NCBI GenBank assembly: GCA_002428265.1
Contig: DIUR01000023.1
Span: 186,001 to 250,000 of the forward strand
Direction: 5' to 3'
Origin: Bacteriovoracaceae bacterium UBA6153
Lineage (GTDB): Bacteria > Bdellovibrionota > Bacteriovoracia > Bacteriovoracales > Bacteriovoracaceae
Length of the DNA stretch: 64,000 nucleotides
Under the pieces are notes generated by a model. The model was not told the origin of the DNA. It saw nothing but the letters and a program-made list of their open reading frames with translations, and searched no databases. This document shows, one piece after another, positions 17,811 to 26,772 of the stretch; position 1 is the first letter of the stretch; each line of letters begins with the position of its first letter. Position numbers and translations under genes: made by a program.

Positions 17811-18850
17811 TATTTTTTTCCTGTCTTGTTGATGATATCGAAAGCTTCCTGGATGCTGTTAAATTTAGCTGCTGCCTTAGACTCAAGTAATTTTGGAAGT
17901 TTCATCTGGCCGAGTTTATCGGGATGTTTGGCCATTGCTAATTTTTTATAGGCCTTCTTAATGTCTTCCATTTCCATGTCTGAGTTAGTCTGAAGGACAA
18001 GGTGAGCTGTTTCAGTATCTGTTTTGCTTTGAAATTTAGGATAAGGACTCATGAGATCAGCATAGTTGAGAAAGAGTGCCATTTCTTCAAAGAACACAGA
18101 GTGACCTTTTGCCCATAGATTGGCCTCTTTTTTTAAAATGATTTCCAAAGCATCTTTCATTGTGTCTTCGGCATACTGATGAAGAGTGGGGGCTGCTTCG
18201 AATAGCTTTTCTTCTTTTATGGGCTTTTTAGAAGAGATGGCAAAAAGAATTTTTAGCTGAATGGCCAAGGCCATTTCGGATGTTTTTATTTTGCATTTTT
18301 TTGCGACTCTATCTAAAACATTAAACTCTCTGTTTCTGATTTCTTCAATGAGAATGAGCATGAGCATGACTAAACTTAAATAGTGTTTAATGGCATCATT
18401 GGATTTTTGGTTTTCTGCACTTAGGAATCTTAGATAATTCCTTTTTTCTGAAAGAAGAACAAAAGCATGAACCTTTGTTTCTGCAAGAGTGTAGGAGTAA
18501 TTCCTGGTTATTTCTGCCTGGATACTTTTGGCAAAATCACCACCGCCCCATTTTGCTTCTTTGTAAATATTTTCAATTTCTTTTGTTGCAGGTTTTGTAA
18601 CGACAGTCGATTCACTCTCAAGAGATTCTATTCGTCCTGGCATATCAGTTCTTTCAACTAGGCCGTACTGGGCCCTAAGTCTTTCTTTTTGTCTTCTGAT
18701 CATTGAGTCAATGTCATTGTCCGGATTGTACGAGCCTGGTATTTTCTTTTTTAATAACTCGAGGATGACTGGGCCCACCACTTTGACAAAGAGGATGAAC
18801 AAAATAATCCCGATGACTACGCGGGTGATAATTTCTTTATTAAGAGGCAT
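17810..18850 (-). CDS. membrane-anchored protein with C-terminal J domain
   Basis: A single N-terminal membrane helix (about residues 9-30) is followed by about 250 residues of helical sequence. A C-terminal J domain covers the last 60 residues: DIKKAYKKLAMAKHPDKLG. The HPD tripeptide needed to stimulate DnaK ATPase is intact. There is no Gly/Phe region and no zinc finger, so it is a class III co-chaperone. The placement of J at the C-terminus resembles TerB/DjlA-type arrangements. It is first gene of a pair with the deaminase-like hydrolase, so a specific chaperone role for a local client is possible but unproven. Confidence 0.8.
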   Translation of the reverse strand: MPLNKEIITRVVIGIILFILFVKVVGPVILELLKKKIPGSYNPDNDIDSMIRRQKERLRAQYGLVERTDMPGRIESLESESTVVTKPATKEIENIYKEAKWGGGDFAKSIQAEITRNYSYTLAETKVHAFVLLSEKRNYLRFLSAENQKSNDAIKHYLSLVMLMLILIEEIRNREFNVLDRVAKKCKIKTSEMALAIQLKILFAISSKKPIKEEKLFEAAPTLHQYAEDTMKDALEIILKKEANLWAKGHSVFFEEMALFLNYADLMSPYPKFQSKTDTETAHLVLQTNSDMEMEDIKKAYKKLAMAKHPDKLGQMKLPKLLESKAAAKFNSIQEAFDIINKTGKK

Positions 18851-18915
18851 AAATTATAGTATCATTAAAAGCAGACTGTATTTAATAAAAATCTATAAAG
18901 CCTAGGCCTAAAAAA

Positions 18916-19917
18916 ATGTTTAACTGGTCAATAAAAGAAATCGATCTTCCTCTGAAATTTACCTGGAATATTTCACGTAATAGCTCAGATACTAAAAAGA
19001 ATTTTATCGTCAAAGTTAAAAATGGTTCGATGGAGGCCTTCGGAGAAGTGGCCTTCAACGTAAGATACGGTGAGTCCAGGGAACTAATTCTTGAAAAGTT
19101 TGAAGAATTTAAAAACAATGCACCTCAAGAATTTAATGGCGTTGAAAGCCTAGTGGCCTACCTAGAGTCAACTGACCTTCCACAGTCGTTAAAATTTGGA
19201 ATAGAGTCGAGCTTCGTTCATTACATATCAAATTTGTCGGGTAAATCTGTTTCTCAGTTAATGGGGACGAATGTTGTTAGTAGCGTAAAAACATCTTTTT
19301 CAATTCCTATTATGGAGATTGGAAAAATCGAAAATTTTATAAAAGAAAATAACCTGCAAAGATTCAGTGTTTTAAAAGTAAAAGTTAATCGTGAGATTGC
19401 TCATGATTTTTGCACTGAAGTTTTAAGACTTACAAATGTTCCTTTAAGAGTAGATGCTAATGAATCTTTTGAAACGGCCCGCGAGACATTACAGTTTTTA
19501 GAAAAATTTCCAGAAATAAAACGTCTGGAATTTTTAGAGCAGCCACTTCCTAGTAGTTTGCACGATGAGGCCCTTGAGTTAAAAAAACACTCAACAGTTA
19601 TGCTGATGGCCGATGAATCTGTAACTAAAGAAGAAGTGAATCAATATCATGTTGATCGCTTTCACGCAGTTAACATCAAGATGATGAAGTCGGGTGGGTA
19701 TTTGAAAGCGATGAAACAATTAAGACAAGCGAAAATGCTTGGACTCAAAACCATGCTTGGTTGCATGGTTGAAACAAGTCTGGGAATCTCTAGTGCTCTT
19801 AATATTTCTGGTGGAGTTGATTACTTTGACCTGGATGGATGTCTTTTAATAAAAGAAGACCCATACAAATTAGTCAGCGAAGAAAACGGAAAAATTTTCT
19901 ATTCTTATATTCAATAA
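18916..19917 (+). CDS. enolase-superfamily dipeptide epimerase (L-Ala-D/L-Glu type)
   Basis: The protein (333 residues) has the muconate-cycloisomerase fold. The first catalytic Lys is in LKVKVNRE. The three metal ligands appear in order in RVDANESF, EFLEQPL and MADESV, and the opposite-face Lys is in NIKMMKSGG. The C-terminal DYFDLDGCLLI is characteristic of L-Ala-D/L-Glu epimerases (YcjG/YkfB), which recycle murein peptides. A predator digesting prey cell walls would produce such dipeptides, but the exact dipeptide substrate is inferred. Ribosome site is weak. Confidence 0.83.
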   Translation: MFNWSIKEIDLPLKFTWNISRNSSDTKKNFIVKVKNGSMEAFGEVAFNVRYGESRELILEKFEEFKNNAPQEFNGVESLVAYLESTDLPQSLKFGIESSFVHYISNLSGKSVSQLMGTNVVSSVKTSFSIPIMEIGKIENFIKENNLQRFSVLKVKVNREIAHDFCTEVLRLTNVPLRVDANESFETARETLQFLEKFPEIKRLEFLEQPLPSSLHDEALELKKHSTVMLMADESVTKEEVNQYHVDRFHAVNIKMMKSGGYLKAMKQLRQAKMLGLKTMLGCMVETSLGISSALNISGGVDYFDLDGCLLIKEDPYKLVSEENGKIFYSYIQ

Positions 19918-19926
19918 CTTTAAAAA

Positions 19927-21168
19927 TTAGAAATAAAGTTTGAAATCAAAATCTACGCGGTCGTAGTTATGGGTATTCTTTGCACTGATAAGTCTTTGTG
20001 CAGAAACACCGATATCCATTGGAAGATAGAATTTTTTTCTTTGGAAAGCTTCAATAGTAGAAAAGCCTACTCCAATGCGAACCCATCTGCTACTTGAGTC
20101 TGTATCAGTTTCAAGGGCCCTTCTGATTTTTGCATCAGCAACGTTTGCGTAAATTGTGCTTTCAGTATTTCCTAGAATCAGAGATGAGTTTAGGTTCATC
20201 CAGTAAGTAGGGTTGTATGTCAGCGTAAGGGTTGTATCAATTTTATTTCCTAATTTTTCATTCACTGATCTTTTTCCTGTCGCAAGAGGTAGATTACTAT
20301 CTTCGATCCAACGAACTTCTTTTTCAGAGCTAAACTGGTAAGTGTATCTTCCTTTAATATCTATTTGAAACATATTATCAATAAATGAAACGCCAGCGGC
20401 AGCTTCAAGGAAAGCATCATACTGGCCGTCACCAGTTGAAACATCCTGAAGTGAATCTGGATCATCTGCTTCTCCTGTCGGAAGTACGGCACCGGCAGAA
20501 AGAGCGATTCCTTTATCTGTGAAATCTGTAAGTCTATAAATGAATCCAATTTCAGCATCGCCTAATGCATCTTTTTCCCATTTTCCAACTGGTTTATAGC
20601 CATAATAATTTACAACCATTGATTGGAGTAATTCTGCGTTGGTGCTTGGAAGCTGCATCGTTAAGTCTTTAACAAATTTCCCAATAGCAGTATCAGTAGG
20701 AGCATTTTTAATAGCTTCTTTTACACCGGCCATATTGCTAGGCTTGGTCTGTTTAAACTTAATATCAGTGACGATATGGTAAATGGGTACTGAAGCGTAA
20801 ACCGTTAATCTGTCTGTGATCCCAAATCCATATCCTAAACCTTGAGCAGAAACGTCTGCAGAAACATCAGCAGAGAACTCGCCAAGTGAGAAGTCTGAAT
20901 AGGCCTGTGGTGAAATGGCACGAAGTTGCTCGAAATAACTTTTAATAACGTTACTAACATCTTCAAGGCGACTTGAAGTGAACTCTTCTTTTAAATCCAG
21001 AGTATCTACCTTTCCTTTAGAGTCGTACTGAGACTCGATTTTGGACGCCATAACTTGCTTGAAAACAAGCGTGTTAACGTTTTTAGGTAGTGTGCTGTAA
21101 GACGCTCCGAAAGCAAGCGTCGCTGGCATAATTCCCAATAGAAGAATGGATAAAAGTTTTGTTTTCAT
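19927..21168 (-). CDS. predicted outer-membrane beta-barrel protein
   Basis: This 413-residue protein has a signal peptide (MKTKLLSILLLGIMPATLAFGA) and alternating polar/hydrophobic strands rich in Tyr, Gly and Thr. A glycine-rich GLGYGFGITDRLTVYASVP stretch is visible. It ends in a terminal Phe (DFKLYF) as outer-membrane barrels do. The pattern resembles transporter-like or phenol-degradation-type porins, but I cannot name a family. It stands alone, convergent with the epimerase gene and divergent from the lipoprotein gene. Confidence 0.65.
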   Translation of the reverse strand: MKTKLLSILLLGIMPATLAFGASYSTLPKNVNTLVFKQVMASKIESQYDSKGKVDTLDLKEEFTSSRLEDVSNVIKSYFEQLRAISPQAYSDFSLGEFSADVSADVSAQGLGYGFGITDRLTVYASVPIYHIVTDIKFKQTKPSNMAGVKEAIKNAPTDTAIGKFVKDLTMQLPSTNAELLQSMVVNYYGYKPVGKWEKDALGDAEIGFIYRLTDFTDKGIALSAGAVLPTGEADDPDSLQDVSTGDGQYDAFLEAAAGVSFIDNMFQIDIKGRYTYQFSSEKEVRWIEDSNLPLATGKRSVNEKLGNKIDTTLTLTYNPTYWMNLNSSLILGNTESTIYANVADAKIRRALETDTDSSSRWVRIGVGFSTIEAFQRKKFYLPMDIGVSAQRLISAKNTHNYDRVDFDFKLYF

Positions 21169-21275
21169 TTCAGTCGATTTTAATCAAATTAGGGATAGGG
21201 TGGGCATTAATATGGAGGGCATGAAAAAACTACACTAGGCCCCAAAAAATTTGTACACATGTTATAAATTAGGCA

Positions 21276-21965
21276 ATGAAAAAACCGTTTTTTACCACCC
21301 TCATTCTGGCGTCTCTTCTGATTTTCACATCTTGTGGGAAAGAGACCCTTACTCCTATGGTCGCCCCAATGACGGTCAATGAGCTTCGAAACGACCAACC
21401 TATTAATTTCTCCTATAAAATCGACCCTACCCAGATCGAAGAGTTTGCTAGAAACGCCAGTAAATTCCCAATTTTTGGAAAGCTTTTCCAGGCCATGGCC
21501 TTTGTATTGGCCAATACGACAATTTCCACTAAAGGCGGCATGGAGCTGGAGTTTGATGCTATTGATGTAGACCTGAGCTCTCTGGCAGATATTGATTTTA
21601 GAATGATTGAATGGCTAAGATTGGACTCCCTTATGATTCATATCGATAGTGCCAAAAAGAAGGACTCATTGGAGTTTATTGAAAAGTTTGAAATTTACGC
21701 TATTTTGGATAAGCCGCTGGCCAAAACACCAACGGATGAGAATGGACTTACAAAACTCGTCTCATATGACAGAAAAATAAATACTCTTGAGTGTGATGGG
21801 CGCTGCCTCAATTTGAAAATTGAAAAAGTTAATTGGAAAGAGATTCTCCAAAATAATCCTAAAATTAAACTTCAACCGAAGATTGTCATTAATTCTGTTC
21901 CTAAGAGCACCATGGCCCTAGCAGGTTCAGTAAGTTTCAGTGTAAAATTCAACCTGGGCTTTTAG
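21276..21965 (+). CDS. predicted lipoprotein, function unknown
   Basis: The 229-residue protein starts with a type II signal peptide and lipobox ending FTSC, giving an N-terminal lipidated Cys at about residue 20. The mature part mixes beta-rich and charged segments. A pair of Cys residues (LECDGRCL) lies near residue 170 and could form a disulfide. It is followed 27 bases later by a GT4 glycosyltransferase gene and may share its transcript. No family recognised. Confidence 0.68.
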   Translation: MKKPFFTTLILASLLIFTSCGKETLTPMVAPMTVNELRNDQPINFSYKIDPTQIEEFARNASKFPIFGKLFQAMAFVLANTTISTKGGMELEFDAIDVDLSSLADIDFRMIEWLRLDSLMIHIDSAKKKDSLEFIEKFEIYAILDKPLAKTPTDENGLTKLVSYDRKINTLECDGRCLNLKIEKVNWKEILQNNPKIKLQPKIVINSVPKSTMALAGSVSFSVKFNLGF

Positions 21966-21992
21966 TCTCACATCTTTTTCAGGATTTTTTTC

Positions 21993-23132
21993 ATGCGCCT
22001 TGGTTTCGATGGTAAACGAGCAACACAAAATTTTCGTGGTTTAGGTAATTACTCTAGAGGAATTATCGAAGGCCTTCTTGAATACTCTGAAGAAGAGCTC
22101 TATCTTTATTCACCATTGGTGAAAGATGCCAGGGCACATCAGTGGTTAAAAGATAATGAAAATGAAAGACTGATTCTCAAAGTTCCCAACAGTGCCATCG
22201 AACAAAAAATCCCTTCTTTGTGGAGAAGCTTTTCAATCATTAGAGATTTAAAAAGAGATGATCTTGATATCTATCATGGACTCTCTCATGAGATTCCATT
22301 TGGAGTTTTATCAAACGCTAAAATGAAAACGGTTGTGACTATTCACGATTTAATCTTTTTAAGATACCCAGAATTTTTTCCACTGATAGATAGAATGACT
22401 TACAAAAAGAAATTCAGCTACGCAGGCCTTAATGCAGATATGGTCATAGCGATCTGTGAGCAGACTAAAAGAGACCTGGTAGAGTTCTTAAATATAGATG
22501 AAAGAAAAATTCTGGTTCATTATCAAAGCTGTGACCCGGTTTTTTATGTGGAGAGAGCATTTGAAGAAAAAAAATCTCTGATGAGAAAATATAGTTTTGA
22601 GCGCCCTTTTATTCTTAATGTCGGGGCATTTGAAGAAAGAAAAAATCAATTGAGTCTTATTGAAGCGTTCTCTAAAATTGCCACCCAAGTGGAGCAGGAT
22701 CTCGTGCTTATCGGAAACGGGAAAAAGTACCTGGAAGAGTGCAAAAAGATGGTAGAGGATAAGAAGCTCGGTCATCGAGTTCATTTTTTATCTAACGTGC
22801 CTTTTAGTGAACTTCCACTTTTTTATCAAACTGCAGATCTGTTTTGTTTTCCCTCTCACTTTGAAGGCTTTGGCCTGCCGATTGTTGAGGCACTCTTTTC
22901 AAAAACTCCGGTCATTACTAGCTTTGGATCGTGCTTTCCAGAAAGCGCAGGACCAGACTCTGTCTATATTGATCCACTATCTGTTCAGGATATCTCTGAC
23001 AAAATCGTTAAAGTTTTGAATGATGTCACTCTTCAGGAAGTCATGATAAACAAAGGGTATCAATTCGTTCAAAAATTCCATCGCAAGAATGTTACTGAAA
23101 AACTCCTTGAGTGTTACGCTCGACTATTTTAA
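21993..23132 (+). CDS. glycosyltransferase family 4
   Basis: This is a GT-B enzyme that transfers a sugar from a nucleotide-sugar donor, most likely in LPS or surface glycan synthesis. The N-terminus has FDGKRATQNFRGLGNYSRG. The C-terminal donor domain has LNVGAFEERKN and the E-x7-E motif region FEGFGLPIVEAL. At 379 residues it is a normal size for GT4. It sits between a lipoprotein gene and flagellin. Acceptor and sugar are unknown; a flagellin-glycosylation role is conceivable only from position. Confidence 0.9.
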   Translation: MRLGFDGKRATQNFRGLGNYSRGIIEGLLEYSEEELYLYSPLVKDARAHQWLKDNENERLILKVPNSAIEQKIPSLWRSFSIIRDLKRDDLDIYHGLSHEIPFGVLSNAKMKTVVTIHDLIFLRYPEFFPLIDRMTYKKKFSYAGLNADMVIAICEQTKRDLVEFLNIDERKILVHYQSCDPVFYVERAFEEKKSLMRKYSFERPFILNVGAFEERKNQLSLIEAFSKIATQVEQDLVLIGNGKKYLEECKKMVEDKKLGHRVHFLSNVPFSELPLFYQTADLFCFPSHFEGFGLPIVEALFSKTPVITSFGSCFPESAGPDSVYIDPLSVQDISDKIVKVLNDVTLQEVMINKGYQFVQKFHRKNVTEKLLECYARLF

Positions 23133-23146
23133 AAAACGGCAAAAAT

Positions 23147-23173
23147 TTTAGTCACGGCAAATAATTCCGATGA
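23147..23173 (+). promoter_or_regulatory. possible sigma28-like promoter of flagellin gene
   Basis: TCCGATGA (23166-23173) matches the flagellar sigma -10 consensus GCCGATAA at six of eight positions. The -35 position 15 bases upstream reads TTTA rather than TAAA. This is a weak match, supported mainly by the gene it precedes. Confidence 0.3.
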
Positions 23174-23180
23174 GGTAGTG

Positions 23181-23200
23181 AGGTTTCACGGTTGAAACCT
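23181..23200 (+). promoter_or_regulatory. 8-bp perfect hairpin in the flagellin leader
   Basis: AGGTTTCA (23181-23188) and TGAAACCT (23193-23200) are exact complements around a four-base loop. They lie between the putative promoter and the AAGGAT ribosome site (about 23216). It could stabilise the mRNA 5' end or bind a regulator. Confidence 0.55.
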
Positions 23201-23230
23201 TAAAAAGCTACTTCAAGGATGAATTTTTAA

Positions 23231-24058
23231 ATGCGCGTTTCAACGAATTTAAATTCGATGACGGCCCAAAAGTATGTTCGTGAGCATACTGAATCACAGG
23301 CCCTGACAGACAGTAAATTGTCTTCTGGGGATCGTATTGTCCGCGCTGCTGTTGATCCTGCAGGCCTTGCTATCTCGGAAGGGATGCGTGCAAAAATTCG
23401 CAGTAACTATCAAGCAGAAAGAAATTCAAATGATTCAATCTCACTTATCCAGGTTGCTGAAGGCTCACTGGGAGTTATGCAACAAATGGGCTCTCGTCTT
23501 CGTGAGCTTGCTATGCAAGCAGCAAACGATACATTGGGTTCACAGGAAAGACTTGTTATTGACTCTGAATTTCAACAGCTAAAAAGTGAAGTAGAGCGCC
23601 TGACAGTTTCAACCAGCTTCAATGGTAATAACATCATTAAAGACAAAGGTAGCGTTTATGACTTGCAGGTTGGAATCAATGGACTAGCGGCCGAAGATAG
23701 AATCCAGTATGACATGAGTAAAGTCATGGATTCAAAAGGTAACTTCGGTATTAAGAACATTGATCTTCGTTCAAAAGCTGGAGCTCAAGAGTCTCTAACA
23801 AAAATTGATAAAATGATGACTGATGTAGGAGCGAGTAGAGCGCAGCTTGGAAGTTTAGGCAATAGAATTACCTCTGTTATGCAAAACCTTCTTGTCTCAC
23901 GTGAAAACGTTTCAGATAGTAATTCAAAAATTCGCGATGCCGATGTTGCCGCTGAAGTAGCAATCAAGATGAAGACTCAGGTTGCTCAAAGTGCGAGTCT
24001 TGCCATGTTAAAAATTTCAAATGATCAGCCAAGTGTCATTCTAAAATTAGTAAGCTAA
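23231..24058 (+). CDS. fliC: flagellin (short form)
   Basis: This structural protein of the flagellar filament shows the conserved N-terminal D0/D1 region (LSSGDRIVRAAVDPAGLAISEGMRA, shortened here to its key residues LSSG...DPAGLAIS). The C-terminal coil carries RDADVAAE...QVAQSASLAML. At 275 residues it consists almost only of the D0/D1 rod domains, with little or no exposed D2/D3 domain. Relatives such as Bdellovibrio have similarly short flagellins and a sheathed flagellum (known biology). No other flagellar gene is present in the window. It ends one base from the convergent phoR stop. Confidence 0.95.
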   Translation: MRVSTNLNSMTAQKYVREHTESQALTDSKLSSGDRIVRAAVDPAGLAISEGMRAKIRSNYQAERNSNDSISLIQVAEGSLGVMQQMGSRLRELAMQAANDTLGSQERLVIDSEFQQLKSEVERLTVSTSFNGNNIIKDKGSVYDLQVGINGLAAEDRIQYDMSKVMDSKGNFGIKNIDLRSKAGAQESLTKIDKMMTDVGASRAQLGSLGNRITSVMQNLLVSRENVSDSNSKIRDADVAAEVAIKMKTQVAQSASLAMLKISNDQPSVILKLVS

Positions 24059-24059
24059 A

Positions 24060-25409
24060 TTATTTTGCAGGAAACTGAAGTATGAAAGTGGTGCCCTTTG
24101 AAGGTATGCTTGAAACTTTTATTTTACCATCATGCTTTTGCATAATATGTTTTACAATCGAAAGCCCAAGACCCGTGCCTGCGATTTCGCTTGAACGAGA
24201 AGCATCTACGCGGAAAAAGCGTTCAAAAATTCTGTGTTGTTGTTCAACGGGAATCCCCATTCCATCATCGCTGATTTCAAGAATATTAAAAGTGCCTTCA
24301 TTGTATGTTTTGATGGTAACAGTCCCTAATGCCCCTAAGTATTTATAGGCATTATCAATCAGGTTGATGATGACTTGTTCAAATAGATTGTAGTCTACAT
24401 AAAACATGGTCGACTTTATTTGAAAATTAAACTTAATAGATTTCTGCGGATAATTGACAGAGAGCTCTTCAGCAAGGCCCTCAATAATCGGCTCAATATG
24501 AACTTCTTCTTTAAACAGGTCTTTTTTCTTTTCAACAGAAGAAAGTCTTAAAAGATCTGCAAATAAGCTAATAAGCCTTCGGGAGTTATTATCAATTTTT
24601 TCAAAAATAGATTTAAATTCGTTATCGTATTCCTTATTTTTTTCGAGGATTTGCTTAAGGGTCTGCATCTGACCATTTAAAATCGTAAGGGGGGTTCTGA
24701 CTTCGTGAGAGAAGTTTGCAACAAAGTCCTCACGCATTTGATCGGCAAGTTTTCTTTCAGTCACATCGTGCATGATGCATAGGTAGTTTGAAATATTTTT
24801 AAGCGGGAATACTTTTATCTCAAAATGATTTTTTAATGAATCTTGAACGGGGTTAAAACTGAACTCATTAATTTTTTGAATTTCATTAGTCTGGATGGCC
24901 GTTTTTACAAAATCCTGAAAGTAATGATTTCTCGTTACTTCTAGCAGAGTTGATTTTGTTGAATCACAGGAAAGAGAAAAGAGCTGATGAAAGGCCTGGT
25001 TAGAATACAAAATAATCTGATCCTTTCCGAAGATACAAACAGGGTCGTGAAGAGCATCTAGAAGAATTTTATATTTCAAATTTTCAATTTCATATTCAGA
25101 CTGAATAATTTGATGATGAACATCTCTTTTAGAAAGACTCTCTTCAATAACGGACCAACTCAGGTCGTCTGGCGGCGTCGTTGAATCAAGTTTTTTTAAT
25201 AGCCCTTTGGTTGGAAGAGCAAAAAACTTGATGAATAACAAGTTGAGAACAATAAACCCAAACCAGACTAAAAGATAGATGGTCCAAAACTTTGAACTTA
25301 CATCATGAAGAGCAAATGACTTTTTGAAAAAGTTATAAACAAAAGTACCTAGTGAAAATAGAAAAAAGGCCTGAAAAAAAAGTATTTTTTTATAGCCGAT
25401 TTCAATCAT
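24060..25409 (-). CDS. phoR: phosphate-regulon sensor histidine kinase PhoR
   Basis: This inner-membrane kinase (449 residues) has two N-terminal membrane helices (about 9-28 and 42-63) and a PAS domain (about 112-220). HisKA carries H235 in FSHEVRTP, and HATPase_c carries NLIDNAYKY, DDGMGIP and GTGLGLSIVKH. There is almost no periplasmic loop, as in PhoR. It is the last gene of the pst-pho operon, and its start overlaps the phoB stop by 8 bases. It phosphorylates PhoB when phosphate is scarce; sensing is expected to run through the Pst transporter and PhoU. Confidence 0.92.
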   Translation of the reverse strand: MIEIGYKKILFFQAFFLFSLGTFVYNFFKKSFALHDVSSKFWTIYLLVWFGFIVLNLLFIKFFALPTKGLLKKLDSTTPPDDLSWSVIEESLSKRDVHHQIIQSEYEIENLKYKILLDALHDPVCIFGKDQIILYSNQAFHQLFSLSCDSTKSTLLEVTRNHYFQDFVKTAIQTNEIQKINEFSFNPVQDSLKNHFEIKVFPLKNISNYLCIMHDVTERKLADQMREDFVANFSHEVRTPLTILNGQMQTLKQILEKNKEYDNEFKSIFEKIDNNSRRLISLFADLLRLSSVEKKKDLFKEEVHIEPIIEGLAEELSVNYPQKSIKFNFQIKSTMFYVDYNLFEQVIINLIDNAYKYLGALGTVTIKTYNEGTFNILEISDDGMGIPVEQQHRIFERFFRVDASRSSEIAGTGLGLSIVKHIMQKHDGKIKVSSIPSKGTTFILQFPAK

Positions 25410-26115
25410 GGCCGATCACTCGATAGCCAATTCCTCTAATCGTTTCGATAATAGAAGAATAGTCGCCAAGTTTTTTTCTAAGCCCAAAAATATGAGTATC
25501 AATTGTCCTGTCAGTTACGTTGATAGGGCCATCCTGAATATACTCTACCAGCTGGTTTCTGGTTAAAACTTTTCCCGGTGAGAGCATGAAGCAACAAAGA
25601 ATTTTGTATTCAGAAAGAGTAAGTTCTAATAATTGCCCGTCAATCCACGATTTAGCCTGATCCATGTCGACCACGAGTTCTTTGTGGCGAAGAACATTTT
25701 TATTTTCAGGAGTTCTGTTGCTTGTTTCACGTCTTCTAAGAAGAGACCTGACTCTCGCTAGTAAAATAGCTAAGTCAAAAGGCTTCGTCATATAATCGTC
25801 AGCACCAGCGTCCAGGCCTTCAACGATCTGCTCAGGAGTGCTGAGGGCCGTAAGCATTAAGACAGGAGTTGTTTTTGTAGGGTTAAACAAACGGATAAAT
25901 TTACAAATTTCCATTCCGTTAACAGAAGGGAGCATGCGATCCAGGATGAAAAGACTAGTCTGAGAAGCATCCTTTCCATCATTGGATTGAATAAAGTCTA
26001 GGGCCTTTTTTCCATCACCAAAACAAAGAATATTATAACCCAGGCCTTTTAGCTGAGTTTGAATGATTTCAATAATCTCTTGTTCGTCTTCAACAACTAC
26101 AATATTGGTTTCCAT
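25402..26115 (-). CDS. phoB: phosphate-regulon response regulator PhoB
   Basis: An OmpR/PhoB-type regulator of 237 residues. The receiver domain has the acidic pair VVEDE, phospho-acceptor D59 in FILDRMLP and the Lys in MTKPFD. The C-terminal winged helix ends TIDTHIFGLRKKLG...IRGIGYRV. The start at 26115 is chosen over an upstream in-frame codon at 26208, because an AAGGA ribosome site precedes it and the receiver fold begins there. The phoU stop lies one base upstream. It activates phosphate-starvation genes, presumably including this operon, although I see no clear Pho box. Confidence 0.94.
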   Translation of the reverse strand: METNIVVVEDEQEIIEIIQTQLKGLGYNILCFGDGKKALDFIQSNDGKDASQTSLFILDRMLPSVNGMEICKFIRLFNPTKTTPVLMLTALSTPEQIVEGLDAGADDYMTKPFDLAILLARVRSLLRRRETSNRTPENKNVLRHKELVVDMDQAKSWIDGQLLELTLSEYKILCCFMLSPGKVLTRNQLVEYIQDGPINVTDRTIDTHIFGLRKKLGDYSSIIETIRGIGYRVIGHD

Positions 26116-26116
26116 A

Positions 26117-26752
26117 TTAGTCCTTTTTCGGCGTTTTATATTCAGGGTTGTGGCGAATGTCTGATCCTGACTCAAGAAAGATAACGTCTTCTGCAATGTT
26201 TTTTGCATGATCGCCGATTCTTTCTAAGTTTTTAGAAATTTTAATAATGCTGTAGCCTTCATCAAAGCTGATCACATTATTTTTAATCTGATTGATGTAA
26301 TCTCTTACGATATCGCGGTTAATCGCATTGATTTCCTGATCGTGGTGAATAACATCTGTCGCGAGTTTTGTATTGCTTCTGACGAATGAATCAAGAGCGT
26401 TTTTAACCATCAGGTTTACTTCTAGTGCCAAGTTCTTTAATTGAAGGATATCTCTTCCAATCGTTACCTGGTGCCTTTTAATCTTGATGGCCTGGTCTCC
26501 CATGCGCTCAAGATCAGCATTGATTTTCATAACGGCAATAGCTGTACGAAGATCTTTGGCAGTAGGGCTTTTAAGGGCCATGTACTTAAAGCAAGCATCA
26601 TCAATTAGAATATGAAATTCATTGATCTTTTTTTCCAGTACAAAAATATCTTCCATGGTTTTATCCATGCTCAAAGATCCCGATAGGGATGCTTCAACCA
26701 GACTGGCCATTTTTAAAACGTGTTCTCTTAAGTCTCTTGTGCAAATATCCAT
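26117..26752 (-). CDS. phoU: phosphate transport regulator PhoU
   Basis: This 211-residue all-helical protein has the two tandem PhoU repeats. Each is visible as a helix with acidic metal-binding residues and an RMGDQA (first repeat) or RIGDHAKNIAE (second repeat) segment. PhoU links the PstSCAB transporter to PhoR and silences signalling when phosphate is plentiful. It lies between pstB (20-base gap) and phoB (one-base gap) in the operon. Confidence 0.94.
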   Translation of the reverse strand: MDICTRDLREHVLKMASLVEASLSGSLSMDKTMEDIFVLEKKINEFHILIDDACFKYMALKSPTAKDLRTAIAVMKINADLERMGDQAIKIKRHQVTIGRDILQLKNLALEVNLMVKNALDSFVRSNTKLATDVIHHDQEINAINRDIVRDYINQIKNNVISFDEGYSIIKISKNLERIGDHAKNIAEDVIFLESGSDIRHNPEYKTPKKD

Positions 26753-26772
26753 AATGATTCTTTCCTTATGAT

